A DNA stretch of 64,000 nt, taken from positions 1-64,000 of the IMG/VR virus record IMGVR_UViG_3300044846_003365. The stretch is one strand, 5' to 3'. The notes beneath the pieces were generated by a model. That model made no database searches, had not been told where the DNA came from, and worked only from the letters and a program-made list of their open reading frames with translations. Below, in pieces: positions 28,201-37,204 of the stretch (position 1 is the stretch's first letter; every line of letters starts with the position of its first letter). This DNA is from a virus. A program made the translations under genes and the position numbers.

Positions 28201-31200
28201 AAGAAGCTCGCCGACAGCTCTGACTGCATCTTCTTCATTATTGAACCTAGCTCCAAAGTTATCCGCCCCTTCTGGCAACTTTGAGGTGTTAATGCTGTGA
28301 GTCAGTCTATAAACTTGAGCACTAGTTAAGACATCGGTTTCTCTGTCTATTCTAGCTACGCTACTTATGTCTTGAGACCTAACAATGGAAAAAACATCTC
28401 CCCTAGTAGAGTTAGCTGTTCTTCGGATAAAGAATCTTTCACCGTTTATTCCGAGCTGGACTTCTGTAACTTGCGTAGCAGAGGTGTTTACTAGGTCTGG
28501 AGTCGAAAGTTGGATTACAGGGGCACCAGAGTTAACAATTTGACTTCTGTCTATTTCAGCAATTAGATTTCCAGTTCCAGCAGACCTACGCTGAGCTTCC
28601 TGCTCCAACATAATTAAGGCAATGTTTTTGTCGCTAACAGTTGCGATTGACCGAAGTCTGTCCAGTCCACGGGCGGTTGCTGGCCAAAATACTGGAGTAG
28701 CATCTTCTTCATTAGACACAGCCAATGTATAAGTGCCGTTATCATTTTCGATGACTCTACCAATTATTGTTCCAGATTCTGAGTCAGTAGGGCTAATTGT
28801 TCCTATAAGAGCAATTGTTCCGTTACTATCTTTATCTTCATAAGTAATTACAGCAAGGTCAGACCTATTGCCACTAGGGAAAGAGTAATCTCTTCTAGTT
28901 GCAGCGCCAAGACCTGATTCAGACTTAAGGGTTGCTGGCTCTGGAAGGTCTTCAAGTGTCCAAGCTTGTCCATAATTAGATGCTATAGAAGCGTTAAGAA
29001 GAGCATCTACATTTTCTCCCTGCATTTGGAGGGCATCTCTTAGGGCTGCGTGGCCAATCTGTATCTCTTTACCGTCTTGGTATCTAAGGGTTAGAGTCTC
29101 GCCAACCGCCGCTGGGAATACGGCTCTTGTATAAGCTTTTCTAAGAGTGCTAGTAGAAAAGTTTCTAGCAATAACTCTTGGGTCATCTGAAGCTTCTCCG
29201 TTTCTCCACTGTTCTTCTGTAACAGTAGGAACGTGCTTTTCATTCAAAACTGTTACTAGAGTTGGACTACCGTTACGTCTTATGCCTCTAGGCCTAAGTT
29301 CAGTAGTTGGAGCAATTCGGGCGGTAATGTCTCTAGGGTTGACATCCTCTTCTTGAATTCTACTAGCGCCACCAGCGGTAGCAACTCTAGAAACAGAACC
29401 AAAGTCTCCACCTATTTCTCTCGGAGCTGGAGGAATCTCTGCTTCAACTTCTCTATAAATCTTTTCAATATCTTTAGAGATACCGCTTAAGCCATCTGGA
29501 CTCTGCTGTAGGTCAAAAACATCTAGCTTTATCGGGGTGACATCTTCTAGTGGCCTTACTTCTCTTCTAGAAACTTTGTCAGCGTCAGTAAACTCTTCGG
29601 AATCAATCTTGTCAATTAGCCTAGTTAGGTTGTCGACCAAGTGAGCAGAAGCATCATCCATAACACCTTGTCTAAATCCAACAGTTTGTGGAAAAGGAGT
29701 GTTGCCAGCTTCTTGAATAGAGTCACGGATAGTTTTTAGCTTTGTTAGGGCTTGTTCCTTGCTAATTCCGCCCTCAAAGGACATTTCCTTAATTACTTCT
29801 AAAATATCAAAGTCAGGGTTAAGAGCTGTGGTCTTGCTTTTTAGGAAGTTTGCATAGACAGAAGGAACAGGTACTTGGTCTTTAGCGCTTGGATTTGTTT
29901 TGAATCCATTTCTAAAAAGCTCAGCGTGTTGTCTTAGCAGACCGTTTAGGTGCCAAACCGGTCCTTCTTGGCCAAAGCTGTCTGAAACACCAAGTGGCTT
30001 GTAAAAAGATTCAAAGCTTCTAACGGTGCTACTAAAGATATCTCTAATTAGTCTCTTAGATTGGTCAACAGGGCCGTCTTGAGTTTTGACCCAGCCTATT
30101 TCCTTCCACCATTCAACAACCTTGGAGTTTTTTACGTGAAGAAGCTTCTCTACCTGACTTGGGTGGTGCAGAGCTGGGTCGTGACCGTTTACAGCCTTAG
30201 AGCTTCTGTTTCCGTCAACTAGAAGGTGAAGGCTATGCTGGAATTTACGTCCTGCTCCCTCAATTGCATACTGAGAAGCAAGAGCCATAATTCCTCCAAG
30301 ACCGTCCCCCTTAGCCTTGCTGTCATTAACAGTTACATAAGCTGTTGTGACAGGCTTTTTGTTTTTACCGTATCTAGTCTCATAAAAAATCTTTGCGACG
30401 CTTCTATTGGTAGTCTCGTCAAAGTGCCACTTTCCATTTCTGTCACCAAAGTTTTGGAATCCTACAGACGGACCTCTTTTACCGTCTGGACCTATTCTGT
30501 ATACGTTAAGGATTCTGCCTTGGTAGGCCCACTCCATTTCATAAGCGGTTCCGCTCTTACCAACAAAAATAGCTCTGAAGTTTCTAATTACCTCTGTGTT
30601 TTTGTCTTGAGTGTCGCCTGGGCCTCTAACAATAGAACTTTCAATAATCTTTAGATTTCTAACCCTGTTATCAATGCCACCAAAAATGTCAGCCTTGTCG
30701 CCTCTGAGTTTGATGTCAGCTAGGAGGTCTGTAACGCGACCTGCGTAAATTCTAGCTAGTAGGTACTGTCTATTAAACTGCTCGACATTGTTGGCCTGTC
30801 TAGCATTTGACATACCGAGAATTGCAGAGTTCTTTCCGCCAATCAAAACTTTTAGAAGTCTAGCTTGGGACTCAGTTAAATTTTCGTAATCAATGTTTTC
30901 TGGGGTTCTAAGACCATCAAAAATGTTAGAATCTATGTTTTCAGGAATCTCTATGTCCTGAACAATCTCGGCTTTAGAGAGAGACGAAGGTTCTACGTCT
31001 AAAGCGTCTTGTTTATTCTTTGTAAAGTTTCTTACGCCAATAAGTCTTGACGCAAGGCTTCCTAAGTTTTCTTCTTCTTCAGAATCTTCTGGCGCACCGA
31101 GCTTGTCTCGTAGTGCTCCAATTTTTTCTACTAAAGAGCGGATTCCTCGCATGACAAGGTTTCCATCTTTTTGCTCTACAGCCGAGTCAATTTCGGAAGT

Positions 31201-33570
31201 AGCTTCAACAATGTCAGACTTATCTTCAGAAATGTCTACATCTGGACTTCCTAGTACGGAGACGTAATCTCTTACTTCTCCAACAACTTCAGTAGTTTGC
31301 TCTCCTAATTCGTCAGTAAAATCTACTGACTCTTCGGGATGCTCTTCACTAAGTTGTCGTAAATTCGACCCGTCAGTTCTGTTCTCTGGTCCTCCGAGAG
31401 GTTCTCCCAGTTCTTTAGTTCTAGGTCCATCACTACTCTGCTCTCCTGAGAGTCTGGACTCTTCTCTTTGCCTTCTTGCTCTGCCACGGTCTCCTGTACC
31501 TCCTGTGTCGATGTAACCTCTGAATTCAATTCCAAAGATTCCTTGCTGGTTGTTTTCCCTACCCCAAGCCATAGCTCGTTCTAGTTCTGTTTCACTATTC
31601 TCGTCGAAAATCTTAGAAATGTCAAGTGTGACTTCTCTGTTGTCCTTGTCGTGCCAAAGACCTAGCTTGTTTCCAGAGTTAAATTCCCTGTAATTCCTAG
31701 CTATAAAGTCATTTAGGGCCAGTTTTCCAAGCTCTCTGTCGAAGAAAGCCGTGTCCACTAGCTCTTCGTTTAGCCCACGCAAACCTACGGCAATTCCAGT
31801 CTTTAGCGGGGTTCCAGAGTCAGCCTCAACTGTGCCACCCTCTTCTTTAGAGACTCTCTCAATTAGGTCTTGAGGCTCGCCTACAACTTCTGGCCCAACA
31901 GCAGGGGTATTAGTCTTGGCGTTTTCAACGTCCTGCTTTAGAACGTTGCTTAGACGTCCGTAGAGGTCGTTTTTGTCGCCCTTGGACTTGTCAATTAGGT
32001 CACCAAAGTATTCAATGGAGTCAGCAATACGGCGTGCCTGCTCGGAGCCTTCTCCCCTTGTGGCGTTCCTTAGCTCAGACTCTTCAGTTCCTAGAGCTTC
32101 TGCTAGTTCTTTGTAAACTCCGTCCCTGTCATTACCGCCTTGGGCATCTGGAGTGGTATCTCCATCGCTTGGGGGAACGTTGTAACCCTCAAGGTCTGAA
32201 CGTAGTTTCTCAAACTTAGCCCAAGCTTGGCGCTGGACTGGTCTAGGTAGGTCTACAGACCAAGAAGTGGCTAGGTCGTCTTCAGCATTTCTCCAACCAG
32301 CGCTGTTCTCACGTAGCCAATCAAGAATCTCTGGACCTGGAACGCCTTCATCAATCTTTCTAGCAACGTCGCCCTGCTCGTTGTCGTACCACTGCAACTC
32401 ACTCTTAAGTCTTTCACGCTCGTCAATAGCGTCCTGCTTTGAGGTGTCAGGTAGGGAAGCTTCGTACTCTTTACGCTTAGCTTCGAACTCTTCATCTAGC
32501 TTTGCTAGTCGAGCGTCAACGTCTTCTAGTTGCCCAGGGCTGCCACCAAATCTTCTAATCCTGCTTGCAACCATGTCAAGCTCTGCACGACGTCCAGCAA
32601 TTTCATTTAGCTGGCGTGCTAGTTCTACTGAATCTGCTGTTGCAACGCTTGGGGCAGGCTTTACTCCGTCTCTAATGTCGTCGCTTATAGGAACGACTTC
32701 AGGACTCTTTGGTCTTAGTTCTTCTGGAGTTGCTTTTCTAGGGGCTTCGGCTTCTGGTATCTCTGGACGGATGGTTTCGCCAATTTCAAATTTAGGAATT
32801 ACTTTGACTTTGGCGTTATCCGAGTAAACCTTGCGAGTACCATCTGTAAAAGTAGCAATCGGCCCTGAGTCTGAGCTAAAGATGCTCTGAATTTCTTTTT
32901 CTTCACCAGTTGGAAGAATTACGGTGTCGCCAGGCTTTAGGTCTCTAGCTGTAACTTCTTTAGTTCTGCCTAGAGCTTCTTGAAGAAGTGTGTAGCCCTC
33001 TCCTAGGTCTTCTTTGGTGGCCTCAGTCTCGGCAACAACGTTAGTGCTCTCGTAGCGTGGGGCAGTAGCACGCTTAAACTTAATAGAAGCTTTTTGCTCT
33101 GGGGAAAGCTTGCCTTCTGCAAGCTCTCTGTCAAGGTCGGTGATTTCATTTCTCTTAATAGCAGAGATGTCTTCAATGTCAGTATCAATGACTTCGCCAA
33201 TTGGGTTTCCGTTGACGTCGTGTCCAGCCTTAGTAACGCCAGCCTGACGTAGGGCACTTCTAGAAAGCTTGGCCAGAACCTGCTGACCAGATTTCATGTT
33301 TACTTCAACAACGTTGTTGCCAAAGTCTGGGTCGTTTTCCATGAGGATAAGACCATAACCGGGCCTATTTGGGACAGCACCAACGAATCTACCTGTAGCT
33401 GTTTTTACATTTCCGCCAGACTTAAACTTAAAGCTAAAGTCACGGCCCATCTCGACCCAACGGCCAAATCTATCTCTAAGCTGGGTGGCAACATTTGCCC
33501 GACGCTCAGCCGAAGTATAAGCTGCTACTAATGGAGATAGTGGCTGGGTTTCGTCGATAGGGTCGAACAT
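25252..33570 (-). CDS. giant polyvalent head-operon protein (2772 residues) with kinase-like and possible acetyltransferase-like domains
   Basis: The largest gene of the window, starting at ATG 33570 after TAGGAG. The N-terminus carries small beta-barrels (GRFVGAVPNRPGYGLILMEN; LKPGDTVILPTGEEKEI), then charged coiled coils (about 320-480). Around 590-700 lies a domain with NKLGLWHDKDNREVTLDISK (W639). Around 1000-1150 a segment with KAKGDGLGGIMALASQ (near 1087-1100) resembles the acetyl-CoA loop of a GNAT fold, weakly. Residues ~1985-2130 look like a HipA/PI3K-type kinase: K2001, E2019, NNFDAYFNSDNMVV (D2093, N2100) and RVDNG (D2113). Further beta-domains follow. Placed between portal-side genes and the protease, it is probably packaged and injected. 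Enzymatic activity is inferred. Confidence 0.75.
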   Translation of the reverse strand: MFDPIDETQPLSPLVAAYTSAERRANVATQLRDRFGRWVEMGRDFSFKFKSGGNVKTATGRFVGAVPNRPGYGLILMENDPDFGNNVVEVNMKSGQQVLAKLSRSALRQAGVTKAGHDVNGNPIGEVIDTDIEDISAIKRNEITDLDRELAEGKLSPEQKASIKFKRATAPRYESTNVVAETEATKEDLGEGYTLLQEALGRTKEVTARDLKPGDTVILPTGEEKEIQSIFSSDSGPIATFTDGTRKVYSDNAKVKVIPKFEIGETIRPEIPEAEAPRKATPEELRPKSPEVVPISDDIRDGVKPAPSVATADSVELARQLNEIAGRRAELDMVASRIRRFGGSPGQLEDVDARLAKLDEEFEAKRKEYEASLPDTSKQDAIDERERLKSELQWYDNEQGDVARKIDEGVPGPEILDWLRENSAGWRNAEDDLATSWSVDLPRPVQRQAWAKFEKLRSDLEGYNVPPSDGDTTPDAQGGNDRDGVYKELAEALGTEESELRNATRGEGSEQARRIADSIEYFGDLIDKSKGDKNDLYGRLSNVLKQDVENAKTNTPAVGPEVVGEPQDLIERVSKEEGGTVEADSGTPLKTGIAVGLRGLNEELVDTAFFDRELGKLALNDFIARNYREFNSGNKLGLWHDKDNREVTLDISKIFDENSETELERAMAWGRENNQQGIFGIEFRGYIDTGGTGDRGRARRQREESRLSGEQSSDGPRTKELGEPLGGPENRTDGSNLRQLSEEHPEESVDFTDELGEQTTEVVGEVRDYVSVLGSPDVDISEDKSDIVEATSEIDSAVEQKDGNLVMRGIRSLVEKIGALRDKLGAPEDSEEEENLGSLASRLIGVRNFTKNKQDALDVEPSSLSKAEIVQDIEIPENIDSNIFDGLRTPENIDYENLTESQARLLKVLIGGKNSAILGMSNARQANNVEQFNRQYLLARIYAGRVTDLLADIKLRGDKADIFGGIDNRVRNLKIIESSIVRGPGDTQDKNTEVIRNFRAIFVGKSGTAYEMEWAYQGRILNVYRIGPDGKRGPSVGFQNFGDRNGKWHFDETTNRSVAKIFYETRYGKNKKPVTTAYVTVNDSKAKGDGLGGIMALASQYAIEGAGRKFQHSLHLLVDGNRSSKAVNGHDPALHHPSQVEKLLHVKNSKVVEWWKEIGWVKTQDGPVDQSKRLIRDIFSSTVRSFESFYKPLGVSDSFGQEGPVWHLNGLLRQHAELFRNGFKTNPSAKDQVPVPSVYANFLKSKTTALNPDFDILEVIKEMSFEGGISKEQALTKLKTIRDSIQEAGNTPFPQTVGFRQGVMDDASAHLVDNLTRLIDKIDSEEFTDADKVSRREVRPLEDVTPIKLDVFDLQQSPDGLSGISKDIEKIYREVEAEIPPAPREIGGDFGSVSRVATAGGASRIQEEDVNPRDITARIAPTTELRPRGIRRNGSPTLVTVLNEKHVPTVTEEQWRNGEASDDPRVIARNFSTSTLRKAYTRAVFPAAVGETLTLRYQDGKEIQIGHAALRDALQMQGENVDALLNASIASNYGQAWTLEDLPEPATLKSESGLGAATRRDYSFPSGNRSDLAVITYEDKDSNGTIALIGTISPTDSESGTIIGRVIENDNGTYTLAVSNEEDATPVFWPATARGLDRLRSIATVSDKNIALIMLEQEAQRRSAGTGNLIAEIDRSQIVNSGAPVIQLSTPDLVNTSATQVTEVQLGINGERFFIRRTANSTRGDVFSIVRSQDISSVARIDRETDVLTSAQVYRLTHSINTSKLPEGADNFGARFNNEEDAVRAVGELLGIANGATVNPITNEPIRSLDELPRAVATPDGLSFTSNELKVQSGRIVTPRGGELAYTSRNMPSGPANFEQNEFIAGMSMPSGQEIQINYGFEEGKYAVFSRDRADSFRESSEFDSYAEALDFSRNWLKNNLLLDNPEQVLTTELEEAKPEPEAPVNEAEGRVGQAVSIANSEPLVLDDSYTLASNESMGVTEASNPVRVYRDSEGNFWVVKRAAHTMFGDDFSRQVDMEIFASAVYRTMGINASEIRRATIDGDENYLASPFIFRSQENIISHIADAMESGDQARIDAFRKGIALDLLMNNFDAYFNSDNMVVGGDGNVYRVDNGSAMFYTPSGRREAYGAGFTESASMEEILNISKRTAEGGPYALPFPNYDSVSGQNDIFDRDSEDMKRYVSEVVAPLTDEILEQLVSIIRDDVDRQRTLDTLKYRRDGMLEYYGVPKLGEDRPFVSQVQRERLDEAQALGMPEGFLVIRRPEEDSIQVEHSEEEDGIPHSMVTITFDSENGKYDLVGFDRSLDPTATEVYETEEEALRRASEFVNQEEGTAPAPTTTTPPEPEVPAQVEDVAPRIVDSPRLIANLGQPQIVLNAVKQAFEGHQVLPNGDILVASRDFQGRTRGDNRVFRYEVVLHKTPNDDFVAYVRQYQIDAEGKQVGDVSVGRFTDKSHSPEVTVSRVRALLNGNTSGRGINGTNPNNWFNNSSDKESEATDPATGQLLPNRFVEGRDSTEFIGDTGIPKTGNGVVDALIENIANQMSMMPEGSARQEFIDNLIKNFRDNPALRGSQLDDVVERIVANREAPGANMVPYPSRDGNTIVRVGDKVRHTFNGVTKVGYVTKRTRISYQRDSGTYSYEDVVYVRFPGTSGGSRRITTKNLEVLARSDGSAPLPVDSLGNAVQKPVSGKKPQQLKWQEGSDGVAYLGAQGKTSDELKASSAGYIESVTMPDGSVLYKMAYKDANGIERASYYDANLNTMEEIKQILMDTVR

Positions 33571-33584
33571 TAAAACGTCTCCTA

Positions 33585-33632
33585 ATGGAAAATTTAAGCT
33601 TATACTTTGCTTAAATCAGTATAGCAAAGATG
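33585..33632 (-). promoter_or_regulatory. possible promoter and small hairpin upstream of the giant gene
   Basis: On the minus strand TTGCTA and TATAAG are separated by 17 bp in the 73-bp gap, and CTTTGCT/AGCAAAG arms overlap them. The -35 match is only fair, so this may simply be an intercistronic hairpin. Confidence 0.35.
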
Positions 33633-33643
33633 CTTTTAGTCTA

Positions 33644-34195
33644 TTAGATAAGGTCTAAAAGCGTTTCAACGGGCTTTTGAGTTTTGATAGAAGAAAGTCG
33701 CTGACCGACATAAGCTCTTTCAACAGAACCTTCTTCAGTTTTTAGTGCAGAGGCAATCATTGGACGTAGCTCTTCTGGAATTCTTGGGTCAGAAGAGCGC
33801 CACTCAATAGAAGCAAGTAGAACTTCTTCTTCTGAGTGCTCGTCGTTCTTAGTACTGAGTGGGTGGCCTAGTGGCAAATACTTAGCGTTATCTTCATTGA
33901 TTTTAAAGTCCTCGCCAAAAATGGCAACGTTAACAAAATCGTTTAGTTCTTTAAAAGCAAGTAGCTTTTGGTATTCCTTATCAGCAAAGATGTTCTTAAG
34001 AATGGCGCTCTCAACAATTGTGTAAGCCGTGACTGGGTCAACGGACCTAATCTCAGATACGCCCCTATTAGCAGAGGCAATTAGCTCGGAAATAGCCTTA
34101 CCAAAGTCTAGTTCGTTGTTGTTAAATAGAGGATTTTCTACAAGCTCGTTAATTTCTGAAGCGTAGCTGTCTTCCTCGTGTGATACCTGCTCCAT
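33644..34195 (-). CDS. hypothetical protein of the head operon
   Basis: A 183-residue acidic, mainly helical protein that I do not recognise. It has helices such as DFGKAISELIASANRGVSEI and EYQKLLAFKELNDFVNVAIF. It lies between dps and the 2772-residue gene. An Asp/Glu-rich N-terminus and lack of membrane segments suggest a soluble head-associated or scaffolding-like protein, but nothing diagnostic is visible. Confidence 0.6.
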   Translation of the reverse strand: MEQVSHEEDSYASEINELVENPLFNNNELDFGKAISELIASANRGVSEIRSVDPVTAYTIVESAILKNIFADKEYQKLLAFKELNDFVNVAIFGEDFKINEDNAKYLPLGHPLSTKNDEHSEEEVLLASIEWRSSDPRIPEELRPMIASALKTEEGSVERAYVGQRLSSIKTQKPVETLLDLI

Positions 34196-34223
34196 AAAAA
34201 CTCCTTTTTGCTGACTACTTGTC

Positions 34224-34730
34224 TTAGTAGTCTGACATGTACTCTGAAGCCATCTCGTTTAAAGAGATTTCAGAAATAGAAGTCTTGTCAGCGCCAATGA
34301 TGGTGCCCAACTGCCAGTGGTACTTAGTGTGCACATCTACACGTCCAGCTAGGAAGTCTGCAACGCCCTGCTCATTAAGTTCGCTAGCCATAGCAAAAGC
34401 TTCTAGTAGGCAACGAACCAAATTAGCATTTAGGTTGTAAAGCTCACGGCTCTGGTCAATGGGGTCAGATGACGTAGGGTTTGGCTCCATAGAAGCCATA
34501 GAAACGTAGTCAGACAATGTAACTGGTGCATCGAAGCCAAGCTTGCGAATGTTCTCGCCTAGTGGGTCGATAGCTGATTCTGCATCTTCGTATAGCTCGC
34601 CAAAGAAGTCGTGGAACTGAATAAACTGTGGTCCCTTGACATTCCAATGGAAGCCCTGTGAAGCAAACTTGTAAGTTACAAGGTCGCTAAGAATTACAGA
34701 AAGCTTAGAAGCTAGCATTTCCTTGCTCAT
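34224..34730 (-). CDS. dps: Dps-like ferritin
   Basis: A 168-residue Dps family protein of normal length. The ferroxidase residues are present with family spacing: H28 in GFHWNVKG, H40 in FHDFFGELY, then D55 and E59. Dps dodecamers oxidise and store iron and protect DNA from hydroxyl radicals. The ATG overlaps the portal stop (TAATG), so the gene is coupled to portal translation and expressed late with the virion genes. Dps genes are found in some phages, but location inside a head operon is unusual. It may act in the infected cell or be packaged with DNA. The family call is confident; the purpose is inferred. Confidence 0.9.
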   Translation of the reverse strand: MSKEMLASKLSVILSDLVTYKFASQGFHWNVKGPQFIQFHDFFGELYEDAESAIDPLGENIRKLGFDAPVTLSDYVSMASMEPNPTSSDPIDQSRELYNLNANLVRCLLEAFAMASELNEQGVADFLAGRVDVHTKYHWQLGTIIGADKTSISEISLNEMASEYMSDY

Positions 34731-36517
34731 TATTGGTTTTCTCCTGTTTCGGTTGGTTGCTCTGGCTCAGCTAACTGCGGAGCTTCCTCTTGAGCTGGTT
34801 GTGGTTGTGGTTCTGCTGGTGTTTCTTCGGTAGGAGCTTCGGGATTCAAAGTCTCCTCCAAATTCTCTGGGATTGGCGCAACGCTTTGGGCTTGGTTGGC
34901 CTTTCTTATCTTCTGCATAATGTCTGGAGCTAGGCTCTCGATTATCTGTGCAGTAAGTTCTGGGGTAACGGCACCCTTCTCGAAGACTAGACGTAGCGCA
35001 ACTTCAGTTGGAGTCGGAGCTTCGTTCTCTGAGAATCCGTGAGCACGTCTCCAAGTCTCGTAGCTAATTGCCATCTTCTCGAAACCTGAGTCTGCATCTG
35101 CTGCACGGTCATTACGAGTAGCAACCTGAGATGGGTCGTACCAAACAACAATGTTGTCAACTTCTGCGTCAGTGAATCCATTTGCAAGTAGGTAAGGACG
35201 TAGGTAAACAACTGTAAGAGCGTCGGCGATAAGTAGCATCAGAGGCTCAATGTGCGCCTTGTAGAGGCTCTCGTCAATTTGAAGTGCGTTGGAGTACTTA
35301 ACGTTTGCTAGACCTGTAACGATGTCCTTAGGGACGTCGAGACCCTGCATGATGCGCTCAAGAACTCGGTCTGAACGCTCAGCAAGTGCTGGGTCGAATG
35401 AACGCTCAAACTTGAACTGCTTAATCTTGTCACCAAGCTCAGCAGGTCCACGAATGATAAGTGGAACAACGGCAGACGCTGAGTCTTCATCCTTGATAGG
35501 AGTAGTCATAGCGTCGATGAGCTGGTCCTCGAAAGCGTCTTCTAGCTCTTCTGGAGTTGGCTCGTCGTAGATACCGTCTGGGTCATCGTAAGGATAGGCG
35601 CTGTCTGGTGTAGCTGCAACAGACAAACCATCTGGCAAGTAAAGAGCACCAGCGTTCAAGCGTGAACGTGCAGTGCCACGGAAAGTTCTGTTTAGAAGTA
35701 GAAGTTCAGCGCAAAGGTCAAGTATGCCCTTCATGCTCGAATCGGACTCGTCAGTGAAGCGTGGGTGTGACTTCCAAATACGTCCAACAAATGCATCCTT
35801 AGGAAGCATAATTGAACCCTTTTTGCTAGTTCCACCAGCAGAAACTCCAGACTTCAAATCTCTACGTGGAGTAAGAATGTAGTTACCCTTTTGGTCAGCA
35901 ACAATTTCGTCAACGGAGCGAATGTCCCAGCTCTCTGGGGTGCCGTGACCAACGCGTGCTGGAGTCTGTGCTAGGTAGCACTCACCAGTAACCTGAATGT
36001 TTAGAGCAGCGTCTCTAAGAAGACCTGCCTGACCTCCGTAAGCGGAGTCAAGACGTTTGATTGCACGCTCAGCTGCTTGAATTAGTCGAGCCTGACTTTC
36101 GTCTTCAACGTTCTTAGCTGGTACTGGAGCTTCAGCAGGATTAATGACAACTGCTGGGTAAAGTTTGATTCTGGAAACAACGGAAGCAACTAAGTTGAAA
36201 GCGTATTTGATTTCACCAATGGCGTCATAGTATTCCCAAGCTTCAGACTGCCACATAGAAGAAACTGAAGAACGTCGCTCTCTAAACATCTGAGCTTCTG
36301 AGCGGTCTCCAACTTTTAGCTGTACAGCCGATGCTGTTAGAGCACGTGGGGAATTAAAAGCTACAGCCTGTGCCTGCTGGGGAGCAGAAAGAAACACGTC
36401 AGACGGAACCTGAAGGCTAGAGCCAACGATTCTTTGGTTGGTGGCACTGGCGCGGATACCGCTAGCGTCTCCAGAACGTCTGCGAGCTGGGTTTGGCTGT
36501 TTTTTGAAAATTCCCAT
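34730..36517 (-). CDS. portal protein
   Basis: A 595-residue protein starting at ATG 36517. The N-terminal ~70 residues are basic and disordered. The core (WQSEAWEYYDAIGEIKYAFN, then SYGGQAGLLRDAALNIQVTG and LLLNRTFRGTARSRLNAGAL) and the segment FDPALAERSDRVLERIMQGL followed by LPK-like DVPKDIVTGLANVKYSNALQ fit actinophage portals. The C-terminus is Pro/Glu/Gln-rich and low complexity. It should form the dodecameric channel at one capsid vertex on which the terminase docks. It sits at the start of the head operon. Confidence 0.85.
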   Translation of the reverse strand: MGIFKKQPNPARRRSGDASGIRASATNQRIVGSSLQVPSDVFLSAPQQAQAVAFNSPRALTASAVQLKVGDRSEAQMFRERRSSVSSMWQSEAWEYYDAIGEIKYAFNLVASVVSRIKLYPAVVINPAEAPVPAKNVEDESQARLIQAAERAIKRLDSAYGGQAGLLRDAALNIQVTGECYLAQTPARVGHGTPESWDIRSVDEIVADQKGNYILTPRRDLKSGVSAGGTSKKGSIMLPKDAFVGRIWKSHPRFTDESDSSMKGILDLCAELLLLNRTFRGTARSRLNAGALYLPDGLSVAATPDSAYPYDDPDGIYDEPTPEELEDAFEDQLIDAMTTPIKDEDSASAVVPLIIRGPAELGDKIKQFKFERSFDPALAERSDRVLERIMQGLDVPKDIVTGLANVKYSNALQIDESLYKAHIEPLMLLIADALTVVYLRPYLLANGFTDAEVDNIVVWYDPSQVATRNDRAADADSGFEKMAISYETWRRAHGFSENEAPTPTEVALRLVFEKGAVTPELTAQIIESLAPDIMQKIRKANQAQSVAPIPENLEETLNPEAPTEETPAEPQPQPAQEEAPQLAEPEQPTETGENQ

Positions 36518-36526
36518 TGTTCTCTC

Positions 36527-36823
36527 TTAGTGTTCCATGCGGTTTGCAATAAGTCCCGCTACCGCAGACAATGCAAACGGAATACAGGCAATAGTAGTCG
36601 CTACAGGAACTATTGTATAGCAGATTGTAATAAGTGATGCGACCCAAATGCTCATGCACCAATAGCAAGTGAACAGGTATCCAAACTTTGTGTTGTGGGG
36701 TGGGTATTTCTCCCAAATCTTGTTTCTAAGACCGTCAAAAATAACGTCGACGATAAGTAGGCGTGAAATCCTATACGTCGCTAAGGCTAGAAGAATGAGA
36801 GCGATTGGGTTAAGAATGTCCAT
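36527..36823 (-). CDS. DUF1360-like small membrane protein
   Basis: A 98-residue protein. It begins with a hydrophobic helix (ALILLALATYRISRLLIVD), then FGYLFTCYWCMSIWVASLI with the C-x2-C pair typical of DUF1360, and ends with a third hydrophobic stretch. Members of this family are common small membrane proteins of phages of Gram-positive bacteria, and their function is unknown. It lies 9 bp upstream of the portal gene, so it is a late gene. Confidence 0.75.
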   Translation of the reverse strand: MDILNPIALILLALATYRISRLLIVDVIFDGLRNKIWEKYPPHNTKFGYLFTCYWCMSIWVASLITICYTIVPVATTIACIPFALSAVAGLIANRMEH

Positions 36824-36826
36824 TTG

Positions 36827-37204
36827 TTATTTAACTCCTTTTTGAGATGTAAGTGTTTTGTAAGGGTTCCAAGCACGTAGACGTGAGCCACATCCGCAGT
36901 TAGTATCCTTCTGAAAGGCTAGCATCTTTCCGCTTAAAGTGGTTAGTCTGTAAGTTTTCTTATCTCCTTCAGGCCCAACTAGATTTTCTTTTAAATACTT
37001 TTCTTGGAAGACGACCATAGGACCTTGAGGCGAATCTTGAGCAACTGTGACAGTCTCTTCAGTCAAAACAACCCTTGTAGTGGCTATGTAATAGATGTCT
37101 GGGTCTTGTGAAGGTGGATAAGCGTTAAGGACGTCGACGGTTTCAATGTGGCCAGCAGGGGTCAGCTGAAAATGGGCTGGAAACACGTCCACAATTATCT
37201 GCAA
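36827..37204 (-). CDS. hypothetical protein with cysteine-containing C-terminus
   Basis: A 125-residue protein with a TTG start after AGGAAAATAGA. Strand-rich throughout (YIATTRVVLTEETVTVAQD), it ends in a compact NCGCGSRLRAWNP segment that resembles proteins next to DUF1360 genes in other actinophages. No function is known to me. It is packed between the HTH protein (1-bp gap) and the DUF1360 gene. Confidence 0.55.
   Translation of the reverse strand: MQIIVDVFPAHFQLTPAGHIETVDVLNAYPPSQDPDIYYIATTRVVLTEETVTVAQDSPQGPMVVFQEKYLKENLVGPEGDKKTYRLTTLSGKMLAFQKDTNCGCGSRLRAWNPYKTLTSQKGVK

Noticed and set aside
30226-30654. A 142-codon plus-strand open frame
   Set aside because: Antisense to a well-supported gene, without promoter or ribosome binding site.
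32267-32827. A 186-codon open frame on the plus strand
   Set aside because: It lies wholly antisense to the 2772-residue gene, has Ser-rich composition typical of complement frames, and no ribosome binding site.
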